Of a stretch of 13,193 nt of DNA, positions 6,758-13,193 are shown in pieces. This DNA is from Phoronis ovalis. Its lineage: Eukaryota > Phoronida > Phoronidae. The stretch is from positions 1 to 13,193 of the forward strand of contig JAOXYB010039806.1 of NCBI GenBank assembly GCA_028565635.1. The letters are read 5' to 3'. Position 1 is the stretch's first letter, and every line of letters begins with the position of its first letter. The translations under genes and the position numbers were made by a program. Under the pieces are notes generated by a model. It searched no databases, was not told where the DNA came from, and saw only the letters and a program-made list of their open reading frames with translations.

Positions 6758-7438
6758 AGTATCATCCACTTTAAGCGCTGGAAGGCAGCGGGTGTGTTCG
6801 GACCAACGTTCGGCGTCGCGCATATGGCGATTGCGTAGGGCTTCCTCTCTAGCTGAGAGTGTCGATCGCCAAGTATGGTGAGGCAGGTAGCGGCCCGGTC
6901 GTATAGGTATGAAGTCCCTGATTGGGCGTCCAAACACGCAATGGGCTGGCGAGAGTTTAGTTGTCGGGTCAGGTGTGTTGCGATATTGGAGTATCGCGCG
7001 TTGGAACGCATTGGTGTCCAGGGTGCCGTTGTTGCCTGTGTTGTCCGAGATAAGGCGCTTTACGGTTTTAACGCCAATTTCTGCGCGGCAGTTGCTGTGA
7101 GGGAATGCCACAGAGGATAGTCGATGGTGTACGCCCCATTGCTGGAGGAACTTGCGAGTCGTGGTTGCGGTGAATTCTGGGCCGCCGTCAGAGGTTAACT
7201 CTTCTGCTATGCCGTACGTGGCAAAAATATGTCTAAGGCAGGAGATGAGATCGTTCGCTCCGTCAGCGGCGCGTTCCACGATGGGCCAGTTAGAATATCT
7301 GTCCACAATAACAAGGTAATGTATTCCTTTGTGCTGGAAATAGTCCGCACAGATGCATTGAAACGGATATGTCGGGTCGAAGCGTGGTGTGGGCGGTGCA
7401 CTTGGTTGTGAAGGCGATATGCAGTTGCAGTGCTCACA
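6757..7438 (-). pseudogene. Integrase catalytic core
   Basis: This part is in one open frame and carries the DDE triad with the right spacing: Asp in CADYF (codon 7343-7345), Asp in TSDGGPEF (7187-7189) and Glu in NCRAEIG (7079-7081). The last two are separated by 35 residues, the D,D-35-E signature. YRNTPDPTT followed by LSPAHCVFGRPIRD is the usual conserved end of the core. The enzyme inserts the DNA copy into host chromosomes and makes the 5-bp staggered cut seen at the ends here. The core residues look intact, but the frame is broken on both sides. Confidence 0.92.
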
Positions 7439-7545
7439 ACCGGGTACAAGTATGGGCGATGGCATTCGTGATTCCGGGCCAAAATATTGATGCTTCGGCT
7501 CGAGCTGTCATTTTGGATACACCTTGGTGGGCGGAGTGGAGTGCT
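7425..7545 (-). pseudogene. Integrase N-terminal zinc-binding domain
   Basis: LHSAHQGVSKM supplies the two histidines (codons 7536-7538 and 7527-7529), and an IFWPG motif follows, as in Gypsy integrases. The cysteine pair (HTCTR then C-EHC) is split by a one-base gain near 7438, where the frame changes before the catalytic core. Known role: HHCC zinc finger assisting multimerisation and LTR end binding. Confidence 0.75.
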
Positions 7546-7855
7546 TGCAGGCAGTTGTCGCGTAGTTGTCGGGGAATGATCACCCTGTCCTTGTACATGA
7601 GGACGCCATTGAGTGTGTAGAGATGGTCCCGGAATTAGTGATACTCACGTAGGCTGTCAGGCCAGTCTTGGTATGACTCGGGTAGTTCACCATCTTTGAG
7701 CATGTTTACCAATTGTGACAGGTTCGGGTCACTGGTAGTGGTCATGCAAACACGATCCCAGGTGATGGATGGTAACTCATCCAGGGAGGCTGAGGCAGCT
7801 TGTTCGAGGTTGTCGTCCAGACACAGTCCCGTGGGATGTGCGTGTTAGCTTAGAA
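7545..7855 (-). pseudogene. RNase H to integrase linker
   Basis: This stretch continues the RNase H frame and reads as an acidic, Asp/Leu-rich connecting sequence (for example SDPNLSQLVNMLKDGELP). Two in-frame TAA stops (7845-7847 and 7635-7637) interrupt it, each one C-to-T change from CAA. No catalytic motif is expected here. Confidence 0.65.
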
Positions 7856-8617
7856 TCGATAGAGGGGCACAGTGGTGGGGGGACTCCGGTGTGACGGCGT
7901 CAATGTCATCCTCGAGATGGTATTTGTCTGGTGATCTTGGTCCGGATGATGAACGTGACATGCAGTCTGATGCTTCGTTTTTGGCCCCAGGTATGTGAAT
8001 GAGTCGGAATTTGTATCGTAGAGTTTTTTCCTTGAGGTTGCGAAGGCGGGGGTTGCTGATGTCATCCAAGGGTCTAGGGCCAAATATACCCAGGAGTGGT
8101 TTGTGGTCAACTGCAATGATAAGGTTCGTGCATCCCAATACAAAGTATCTTGCTCGGTCGAGGGCGTCCGCAACAGCAAGGGCTTCGCCTTCAACTGGGG
8201 CGTAGCGGGATTCGGCTGAGTGGGTGAATCGACTGCCAACGAATGTTACTTTTCATCCGTCAGGGCAACAGAACAGTGTCTTTGAGGTGGTTTCCGTGCA
8301 ACCACAATGTTTTTGTAGTAGCCAGAATCCGATGCCGTCTTTGGACCAGTCAGTAACGATGCATGTTGGTTTCGCTCTGTCAAATATCTGGACACCGTGG
8401 CATATTTCCTCGATAATTTTGTATTTGGATGCATTAAAGAGGTCCTCGAGGGTGTCGTCCCAATAGAAGGTTGTTCTCGGCTTGAGGAGCTCCTGAAATG
8501 GCGCCATGGTAGTTGCCATTGATAATGCATATGCGACTTGGTTCACAAGGCCAAACCATGATCGAACATCTGTGATCGATTTCGGGGTGGGGAAGTCTTG
8601 GATTGGCCGTAGATACT
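7855..8617 (-). pseudogene. RT connection and RNase H domain
   Basis: The frame opens near 8617 after a one-base loss in an A run (sense). It gives the thumb/connection (SWFGLVNQVAYALS, LLKPRTTFYWDD) and then RNase H, with Asp in VTDWSKDG, Glu in EGEALAV and Asp in AVDHKPL all present. A TGA at 8253-8255 cuts the domain between the first and second of these, probably from TGG. The domain removes the RNA strand of the RNA:DNA hybrid during reverse transcription. Confidence 0.88.
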
Positions 8618-9250
8618 TTGGCTGGGTCGAACTGTGTTGGCGCTTATGTCGAACCCTGCGAAATCCACAGAGTCGCTGGCAAAGGTGAATTTGTCTGGGT
8701 TAAGGGTGATACCGTTGTTACCACATGTTTCCAGGAACAAGGTCATCTGATGGAAGCTGGATTCTATAGAGTTGGACCATAGGATGGTATCGTTGACACA
8801 TTTCACCTTGTCAGGGATGTGGGCTATGATGTCATCGAAGCGACGTGTATAGGCGTCACCAGAGGCGATGTAACCCTGGGGGCAGATGCGGTATCGGTAC
8901 CGTCCCCAAGGTGTTATGAATGTGGGGAGGTGGCGGCCATCTTCGTGAAGTGGGACGCTATGGTATCCGTTCCAGGCGTCGAACACTGATTTCTTGGTGT
9001 TGCGGGGAACAGACCTTGCGAGATGGAAGGGTGATGGCGTGTGGTGGGTCTCCCTGGTGGCGTTGGCATTTAAGCTCTGCATGTCGACTGTGCGCCTTGG
9101 TTTGCCATTCTTCTTGGCGCAGATCACCATGCGGTGGCAATAGGTCACTGGTGTGCCGACAGGTACTGGTTCGATGACACCCAGGCTGATGTCCCGATCT
9201 ATTCCGGCCATAACTGCGTCCTGCCAGTGGATGGGAACAGGAATGGGTGT
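8617..9250 (-). pseudogene. Reverse transcriptase (fingers and palm)
   Basis: The open frame covers RT blocks 1 to 6. It has KKNGKPRRTVDMQ in the fingers, FDAWNGYHSVPL with the first catalytic Asp (codon 8978-8980), the WGRYRYRICPQG block, GDAYTRRFDD, and LNPDKFTF after the active site. The paired-Asp motif reads KCVND (8789-8794 for the last two), so the first of the two aspartates is Asn through a GAC to AAC change. The enzyme copies element RNA into DNA. With this substitution and the frameshift near 8617 the copy should be inactive. Product similarity places it in Ty3/Gypsy, clade undetermined. Confidence 0.92.
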
Positions 9251-9284
9251 GATGTGCCGTTGGCTTGTTTTCGAGGTTGACTAT

Positions 9285-10050
9285 AAGAGGCGCAAAGGTG
9301 GGCCATCCATCATTGGAAGTAGTGTGTGTTCACAGGTATTGAATGTGGAAGATGCATAGTAGTCCAGTGGCCACTGTTGGAGGCGTTCACGGTTGTCGGC
9401 GGTTGCGGGAAATGAGAGTGATGTTGGGCGTGTGGGTGGTTTACGTCGAGGTGGGCACGTACATGAAGTGTTTTCGTTGTTGTGTCCTGTTGCGAGGCAT
9501 TCACCGATTGTCGGAAATTGTGTGCTGATGATGCCTAACCATAGACAGGCCTGTCTGCTCAGGAAGAACTTGTCTGTTGAGTCTGAGATGTAGACGATTT
9601 GTTTGGTACTGCGAGTGGGAGGTTTGACACCTGAGAGGTGGACGATGACGGCTCCGATTATGTTGATGTCTCTGTTGTCAGCTGCTTTCATAGCCAGGGT
9701 GACGGGTAGGAGGTCGTTGGGAGATAAGCCGAGGTGAGTGAGTAGGTACGTGCCTACCAAGCAACTCTGACATCCGGTGTCTGCTACGCATTCGGCAGTG
9801 GCTGTAACGGTGTTGGCAGTTGAGGCTGGGTGGACACCGAGTGTTGGGTAGTCATCCTTGGCGATTCTGACGGATAATGTAATTGTCGGCTGGGGCATGG
9901 ATTGATGTTTGAGCCATAACTCCGTAGTGTATTCAAATATGTGGTGATCGAGGGAGATTCCAGAGGCATCGTTGATATTGCACAAGTTATCAAAGGCTGC
10001 ATTTCCCTGGTGTTTGTTGACATCCGTGTTGTTAATACGACGGCCCCCTC
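9285..10050 (-). pseudogene. Retrotransposon aspartic protease and flanks
   Basis: Asp-Thr-Gly in CVADTGCQSCLVG (codons 9773-9781) is the active-site triad of a retropepsin-like protease, followed by the usual hydrophobic flap and core (THLGLSPNDLLPV, INIIGAVIVHLSG). Downstream lies a Pro/Arg-rich spacer leading to RT. The region is in the same frame as the zinc knuckles. It ends at a TAG at 9281-9283 that looks like the effect of a two-base gain, since RT-type sequence resumes in the original frame at about 9255. The enzyme would process Gag-Pol. Confidence 0.85.
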
Positions 10051-10051
10051 G

Positions 10052-10177
10052 ACATACCGCTGGGTAGTGGTTCTGGGTGTGGCACTTTTCGCATGTGTGG
10101 CCGAAGGCGGGGCAGGATGTCCGGCGAATTCTCATAGGGGCCTTTTTGCCATGTCCGGTCTGACCACAGTATGTACA
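10052..10177 (-). pseudogene. Gag zinc knuckle region
   Basis: Two cysteine-rich modules lie in one frame. The first is CTYCGQTGH with a later CPAFG cysteine, an extended form. The second is a classical CCHC knuckle, C-EK-C-HTQN-H-YPAV-C. Such knuckles bind element RNA during packaging. They are joined without a stop to the protease, which supports a single gag-pol frame. Confidence 0.85.
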
Positions 10178-10840
10178 TGTGTCATTCTGGTTTGGCTGAT
10201 CGGTCGAGTGGTTGTCCTGGTGTTTTGGCCGTGTATCCCGATTCCTCCGGTAGGTGCTTCTCACAGCGTTGACTTGAGTGGGACCGGCGAGACGTGTTGC
10301 GGAACGCTTGCCCGACTCCTTCTTTTCAACAAAGGATAGGACTTCCTCAAGCGATGGTGTTTGGTTTGCATCCCCAACAAGTCGAGTTGGATGTCCTTGT
10401 CAGTGAGGCCTTGGCTAATGACATCGGTTATAACTGAGTTGGTGTAGTCTACCTGTTGGCTGCATGATGGGCCTCGTATTCGGGTGCCAAACGCATGGAC
10501 TGGTTCGTCGTGGTCCTGGGTAAGTGTGTTTAGTTGGGCACGGGCCACCATTGGGGCTTCCTCGCGTACAGCAAGCTTTTTCATAGAACCTGTGATGTCC
10601 TCGATGTTTTGGGATGTGAAGGGGCCGATAGTGTCATGTCCTTCCGTAATTTTTCGTCGCAGCATTCGAGAAACTGGACGGTTTTCATTTTGCCTGTGGC
10701 CTCTACATACTCGTGCCAGCGGCTGATGAAATATGCCCAGTCGGCAGAAAACTGACATCTTTTCAATTTTTGATGCATTGCTCGGCTGTGCGGCGTGACA
10801 GGCCATGAATTTTTAAGAGTTCAATAGCCAGTTGTGTCAT
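10178..10840 (-). pseudogene. Gag (capsid-like) region
   Basis: Starts MTQLAIELLKIHG at 10840. Capsid-like sequence follows in three successive frames: DWAYFISRWHEYVEATG and QFLECCDEKLRKDM (about 10778-10640), then QNIEDITGSMKKLAVREE and VDYTNSVITDVISQGL (about 10630-10375), then SLEEVLSFVEKKESG leading to the knuckles. Breaks lie near 10800, 10635 and 10373. The last is a single lost G in a G run (sense). The pattern matches the Gag of invertebrate Gypsy elements and would form the particle shell. Confidence 0.82.
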
Positions 10841-10931
10841 GGTTACCAGTGTCGTAGCTGCACTCGGGGTTGGGACAGGATACTGCAGGCATCGTGTGGT
10901 AACTAGTTTGATTGATTAGCGATCACTATCA
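10841..10931 (-). promoter_or_regulatory. Leader with primer-binding-site position
   Basis: The 91 bases between the 5' LTR and the gag ATG. The primer binding site should start next to the LTR. In sense the bases there read TGATAGTGATCGC. A functional site nearly always starts TGG, complementary to the tRNA CCA end, so this one may carry a G-to-A change, or the element may use another priming mode. The tRNA could not be identified. Confidence 0.45.
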
Positions 10932-11208
10932 TAGAAAATAACCCTTGAGTATTTCTTTGCACTGGTTCATTTGACATTAAGCAAGATGAATGATAGTAAT
11001 CTGAAAGAACATAAACAGGGAGTAAATAACTAATAAGGGCGGACTATGATATATAAAGAACGATAATAACAAAGTGGTAATGCGATGAAAGTAGTTATAC
11101 AACTAATAATAGAGAAATCTTACCGCTAATCTAACAATGGACTTCTAAGGAATAAGTATGGCCGCTCAATCACGACAAGTGGCACCACCTATATGGCATA
11201 ATTATCTA
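10932..11208 (-). repeat. 5' LTR (277 bp)
   Basis: Aligns to 5903-6177 with nine substitutions, eight of them transitions, and a 2-bp indel (extra AT near 11158). The TATA-like motif is conserved at 11050-11058. Six of the nine substitutions lie in the last ~40 bases of the plus strand, that is, at the sense start of U3. Confidence 0.93.
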
Positions 11209-11213
11209 CGTTC
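11209..11213. repeat. 5-bp target-site duplication, right copy
   Basis: CGTTC directly after the TCTA end of the LTR, identical to 5898-5902. Confidence 0.8.
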
Positions 11214-11290
11214 GAATACAAATAAGTGGTTCGTTCAAATACAAATAAGAGTATCGAATACAAACAAGTGGTTTAAATAAGTGGTACCAA
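11214..11290. repeat. ~20-bp direct repeat array at the insertion target
   Basis: Units GAATACAAATAAGTGGTT plus CGTTC (11214-11236), AAATACAAATAAGAGTATC (11237-11255) and GAATACAAACAAGTGGTTT (11256-11274), with a partial AAATAAGTGGT following. The left flank of the retrotransposon ends in the same AAATAAGTGGTTCGTTC, so the element landed inside this array. The 14-mer TGAATACTTATTTT at 11314-11327 also has a copy on the left side. Confidence 0.7.
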
Positions 11291-11327
11291 TTAGTCTGTA
11301 TACAAATTGGACCTGAATACTTATTTT

Positions 11328-11669
11328 ATCCAATCAAAAGCATGTTACTATATAAGATAATTAATAGCCAGTGAAATCATAAGATTTAAGTGCAATAATT
11401 TAAATTTAATATAGCAGTTAGAAGTGAAGATGACATGACTTCTTTTTGTAAGTAGAGGTCAATTTTGGTAAAGTTAGTCATTCTAAATGATTGTATTGTT
11501 AATATGTTGAATGGTATACATATAATCTTTGGAGTACAGTGGGGTGTGAAGCTATAAAATGTAGGTGTTTAGAAAGACTTGTCATAGGAATTTAGTTATA
11601 AACCATGCAGTACTAGAATAACAATGGGAATGAGGAGTATAATATCCCTTAGGAAACTGACATGCTAAG
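11328..11669. other. AT-rich spacer
   Basis: AT-rich sequence between two repeat arrays. No open frame, splice site pair or repeat of note was seen. Confidence 0.4.
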
Positions 11670-11880
11670 ATAACCATCGCTTAACAGTTCGGATGGCTAA
11701 CACTAACCATCACTATTTTCGATGGTTAAGAGAAAACCTTCTTAACCATCGGATGGCTACCACTAGCCATCACAGTTTATCAGGATCGCTTATTCTGCAG
11801 ACTAAGAACTTTAGCCATCACAATCTGGATGGTTTAATTATTCTGCATGTTAGTAGGTTATTATTATTAGGCATCACAAG
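11670..11880. repeat. ~60-bp tandem array of CCATC/GATGG hairpins
   Basis: GGATGGCTAACACTAACCAT at 11691 recurs as GGATGGCTACCACTAGCCAT at 11751, and a third partial unit (TAGCCATCACAATCTGG) lies near 11812, giving a period of 60 bp. Within units the CCATC and GATGG motifs face each other, for example AACCATC and GATGGTT at 11705-11727 with a 9-base loop. Because 60 is a multiple of three, the array keeps a frame open (11693-11884). I treat that frame as a by-product of the repeat. Confidence 0.65.
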
Positions 11881-12012
11881 TTAAATATGGTATGATATGC
11901 CTGTAGATTCTGTATTAAATGAATTACTATCTAACAGTAAAAAAACCAGACATCTAAAATTCAAGTAGAATTATATGTGTACCATCCCTTACCAAACCGG
12001 AAGGCAGTTATT

Positions 12013-12353
12013 CAACAGTTCTTTAGCAGTTTTCCACAGTTTTATTACGTCATGACAATACATTCCAGTATAGCAGTTTTATAGCAGTAGCAGTTCGATA
12101 GCAGTTTTGATAACAGTTCGTAGCAGTTCGGTAGCAGTTCTATGGCCGAAATATGTAAATTAGTTTTAGCAGTTAACTGCTGAGAACTGCTACGATGGCC
12201 GTTGCCAGAACTGCTATGATGGCAGTTTTGTAGCAGTAGCAGTTCGATAGCAGTTTTGATAACAGTTCATAGCAGTTCTATGGCCAAAATATGTAAATTA
12301 GTTTTAGCAGTTAACTGCCGTGAACTGCTATGATGGCAGTTGCCAGAACTGCT
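12013..12353. repeat. CAGTT-rich array with 149-bp tandem duplication
   Basis: About eighteen CAGTT motifs, many in 10-11-bp steps of TAGCAGTTCG type, lie on the plus strand, and the complement GAACTGCTA appears in the right part of each unit. A higher-order unit at 12073-12221 is repeated at 12222-12353, differing by an 11-bp deletion and a few substitutions and ending 6 bp short. Each unit centres on GCAGTTAACTGC. At 12168-12181 the palindrome is 14 bp and perfect (AGCAGTTAACTGCT). The arms could fold back over a long distance. AACTG/CAGTT is also the core of Myb binding sites, but no function is shown. Confidence 0.75.
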
Positions 12354-12360
12354 AACTAAC

Positions 12361-13193
12361 ATCGCTCAGCTATAATTACAATATACATATATAATTTTAA
12401 AATGTTGATGAATAAAATAAAACCCTTGAGGCTTTTAAAAAAACAAGACAATTGTTTGCTATCTATTCAGCTGTTAAGATTAACAAATTGATGAGCCTAT
12501 AAATTAATGGCCTTAATGTCTTGACTTCACATAATATAACTGATGGTACATAAGACAAAGTTCAAATGGACAGCATATTTAAATCAGCATGAAGTAATCA
12601 AATACAGATATTATATAGCACTAAATTATAGTTGATATAAATACATAGGGAAACTATGTCATTTATGCTGATCAAGCAGGCTACACTTGGTATACTTTGA
12701 CTTCATAAAGCTAAACAATAATGCTAATACAAAAGGACAAAAAAATATAAATATATAAAATATATATACATGGGGAACAAGTCCTGCCCATGACACTCCT
12801 GAGGTATACTGTATGTGGTTACAAATCTTTTGTCATGCACATTTATAATATAATTATGGCAAGTATCGCTCAACACAACATATTTGTACTATAAAGTTGT
12901 CAAATTTTGAAAAGTTGAAAGGTAACACAGTAATAGTAAACATTTTTGGAAAGGTACTAACTGGAAGACTATGCAAATTTACTTAACTTGAACGATACCA
13001 ACCACATTAAGGATAAGCATCACAGTTGTTCACACACACCATCAGTTGCACATGTACATAATTTTTACTTCACAACTTTATATTATTACGTTCTTATTAA
13101 TTATCAACGTTCCTGGCTTAAAACAGTGCTTACAGCTTACCAACTTCTGCAAAAATAATACTGTTTAACTTGTAAACAAGCTTGGTATATATA
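12361..13193. other. AT-rich terminal stretch without recognised features
   Basis: No gene, repeat array or transposon end was found. A short A/T alternating run lies at about 12744-12770. Scattered AATAAA motifs (for example near 12411) are expected by chance at this base composition. Confidence 0.4.

Larger units (their letters stand above)
6258..10840 (-). pseudogene. Broken gag-pol polyprotein gene of the retrotransposon
   Basis: The inferred start is the ATG at 10838-10840, after a leader of about 90 bases following the 5' LTR, and the inferred end is the TAG at 6258-6260. Following the conserved domains requires changes of frame near 10800, 10635, 10373, 8617, 7438 and 6757, plus a short out-of-frame patch at about 9255-9285 that corrects itself. 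In-frame stops lie at 8253-8255 (TGA), 7845-7847 (TAA), 7635-7637 (TAA), 6468-6470 (TAA) and 6309-6311 (TGA). All five can be explained by single C-to-T or G-to-A changes. The original product would have been about 1,500 residues, in the normal range for a Gypsy Gag-Pol. The copy cannot make a functional polyprotein. The parts are listed separately. Confidence 0.9.
5903..11208 (-). mobile_element. Degenerate Ty3/Gypsy-type LTR retrotransposon
   Basis: A complete but inactive copy of 5,306 bp with sense on the minus strand. In sense order it has the 5' LTR (10932-11208), leader, gag-pol (10840 to 6258), polypurine tract and 3' LTR (5903-6177), all bounded by CGTTC duplications. The domain order protease, reverse transcriptase, RNase H, integrase is that of Ty3/Gypsy and differs from Copia. 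There is no envelope-like frame after integrase. Gag and Pol appear to have formed one continuous frame, as no natural gag stop is seen between the knuckles and the protease. LTR divergence is 9 substitutions in about 275 aligned bases plus one 2-bp indel. The GC content of the interior is visibly above that of the flanks. I do not assign a clade. Confidence 0.95.

Noticed and set aside
6481-10726. Many plus-strand open frames within the retrotransposon
   Set aside because: They are antisense shadows of gag-pol. The minus strand carries the conserved motifs.
11693-11884. 63-codon open frame on the plus strand
   Set aside because: It is kept open by the 60-bp repeat, a multiple of three. The repeated His-His pieces follow the repeat period.
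12013-12353. CRISPR-like look of regularly spaced CAGTT repeats
   Set aside because: Repeats are too short, spacing is uneven, spacers are not unique, and the setting is eukaryotic.

Overview
The window is AT-rich eukaryotic DNA, probably from the nuclear genome of a marine or other invertebrate. This is judged from the absence of bacterial-style genes, the long gene-poor spacers, the spliceosomal-type sites, and a Ty3/Gypsy-like element whose domain sequences resemble those common in mollusc and cnidarian genomes. Sequence alone does not fix the species. No intact host gene is visible.

The one large feature is a 5,306-bp LTR retrotransposon on the minus strand (5903-11208). It has two near-identical LTRs (275 and 277 bp), a 5-bp target duplication CGTTC, a polypurine tract beside its 3' LTR, and a gag-pol reading region (10840 down to 6258). 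In sense order this encodes Gag, zinc knuckles, an aspartic protease (DTG), reverse transcriptase, RNase H and a D,D-35-E integrase, then a basic tail. It is a dead copy. At least six net frameshifts, one local pair of compensating indels and five in-frame stops break it, and one of the paired catalytic aspartates of the reverse transcriptase is changed to Asn. The LTRs differ at 9 substitutions plus one 2-bp indel (about 3.3%), which dates the insertion as moderately old.

The left flank (1-5902) is mostly non-coding. It holds a 515-bp non-autonomous DNA transposon (1579-2093) with 44-bp terminal inverted repeats, an 8-bp target duplication GTTTCAGT and two blocks of internal ~31-bp repeats. 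That transposon lies inside a degenerate ~45-55-bp repeat family built around an AAGGAACTNGTTCCTT near-palindrome (about 1497-2205 and 2728-3037). A perfect 21-bp inverted repeat lies at 1095-1306. Three weak gene traces are seen: a small ORF with one membrane segment (907-1155), a candidate minus-strand first exon (4352-4389), and a candidate plus-strand exon (5580-5668).

The right flank (11209-13193) begins with the ~20-bp repeat array that received the retrotransposon. Then come a ~60-bp array rich in CCATC/GATGG hairpins (11670-11880), a CAGTT-rich array with a 149-bp tandem duplication and a central palindrome (12013-12353), and AT-rich sequence with nothing recognisable. The window is therefore best read as intergenic or intronic DNA made of nested transposons and several unrelated tandem-repeat families.
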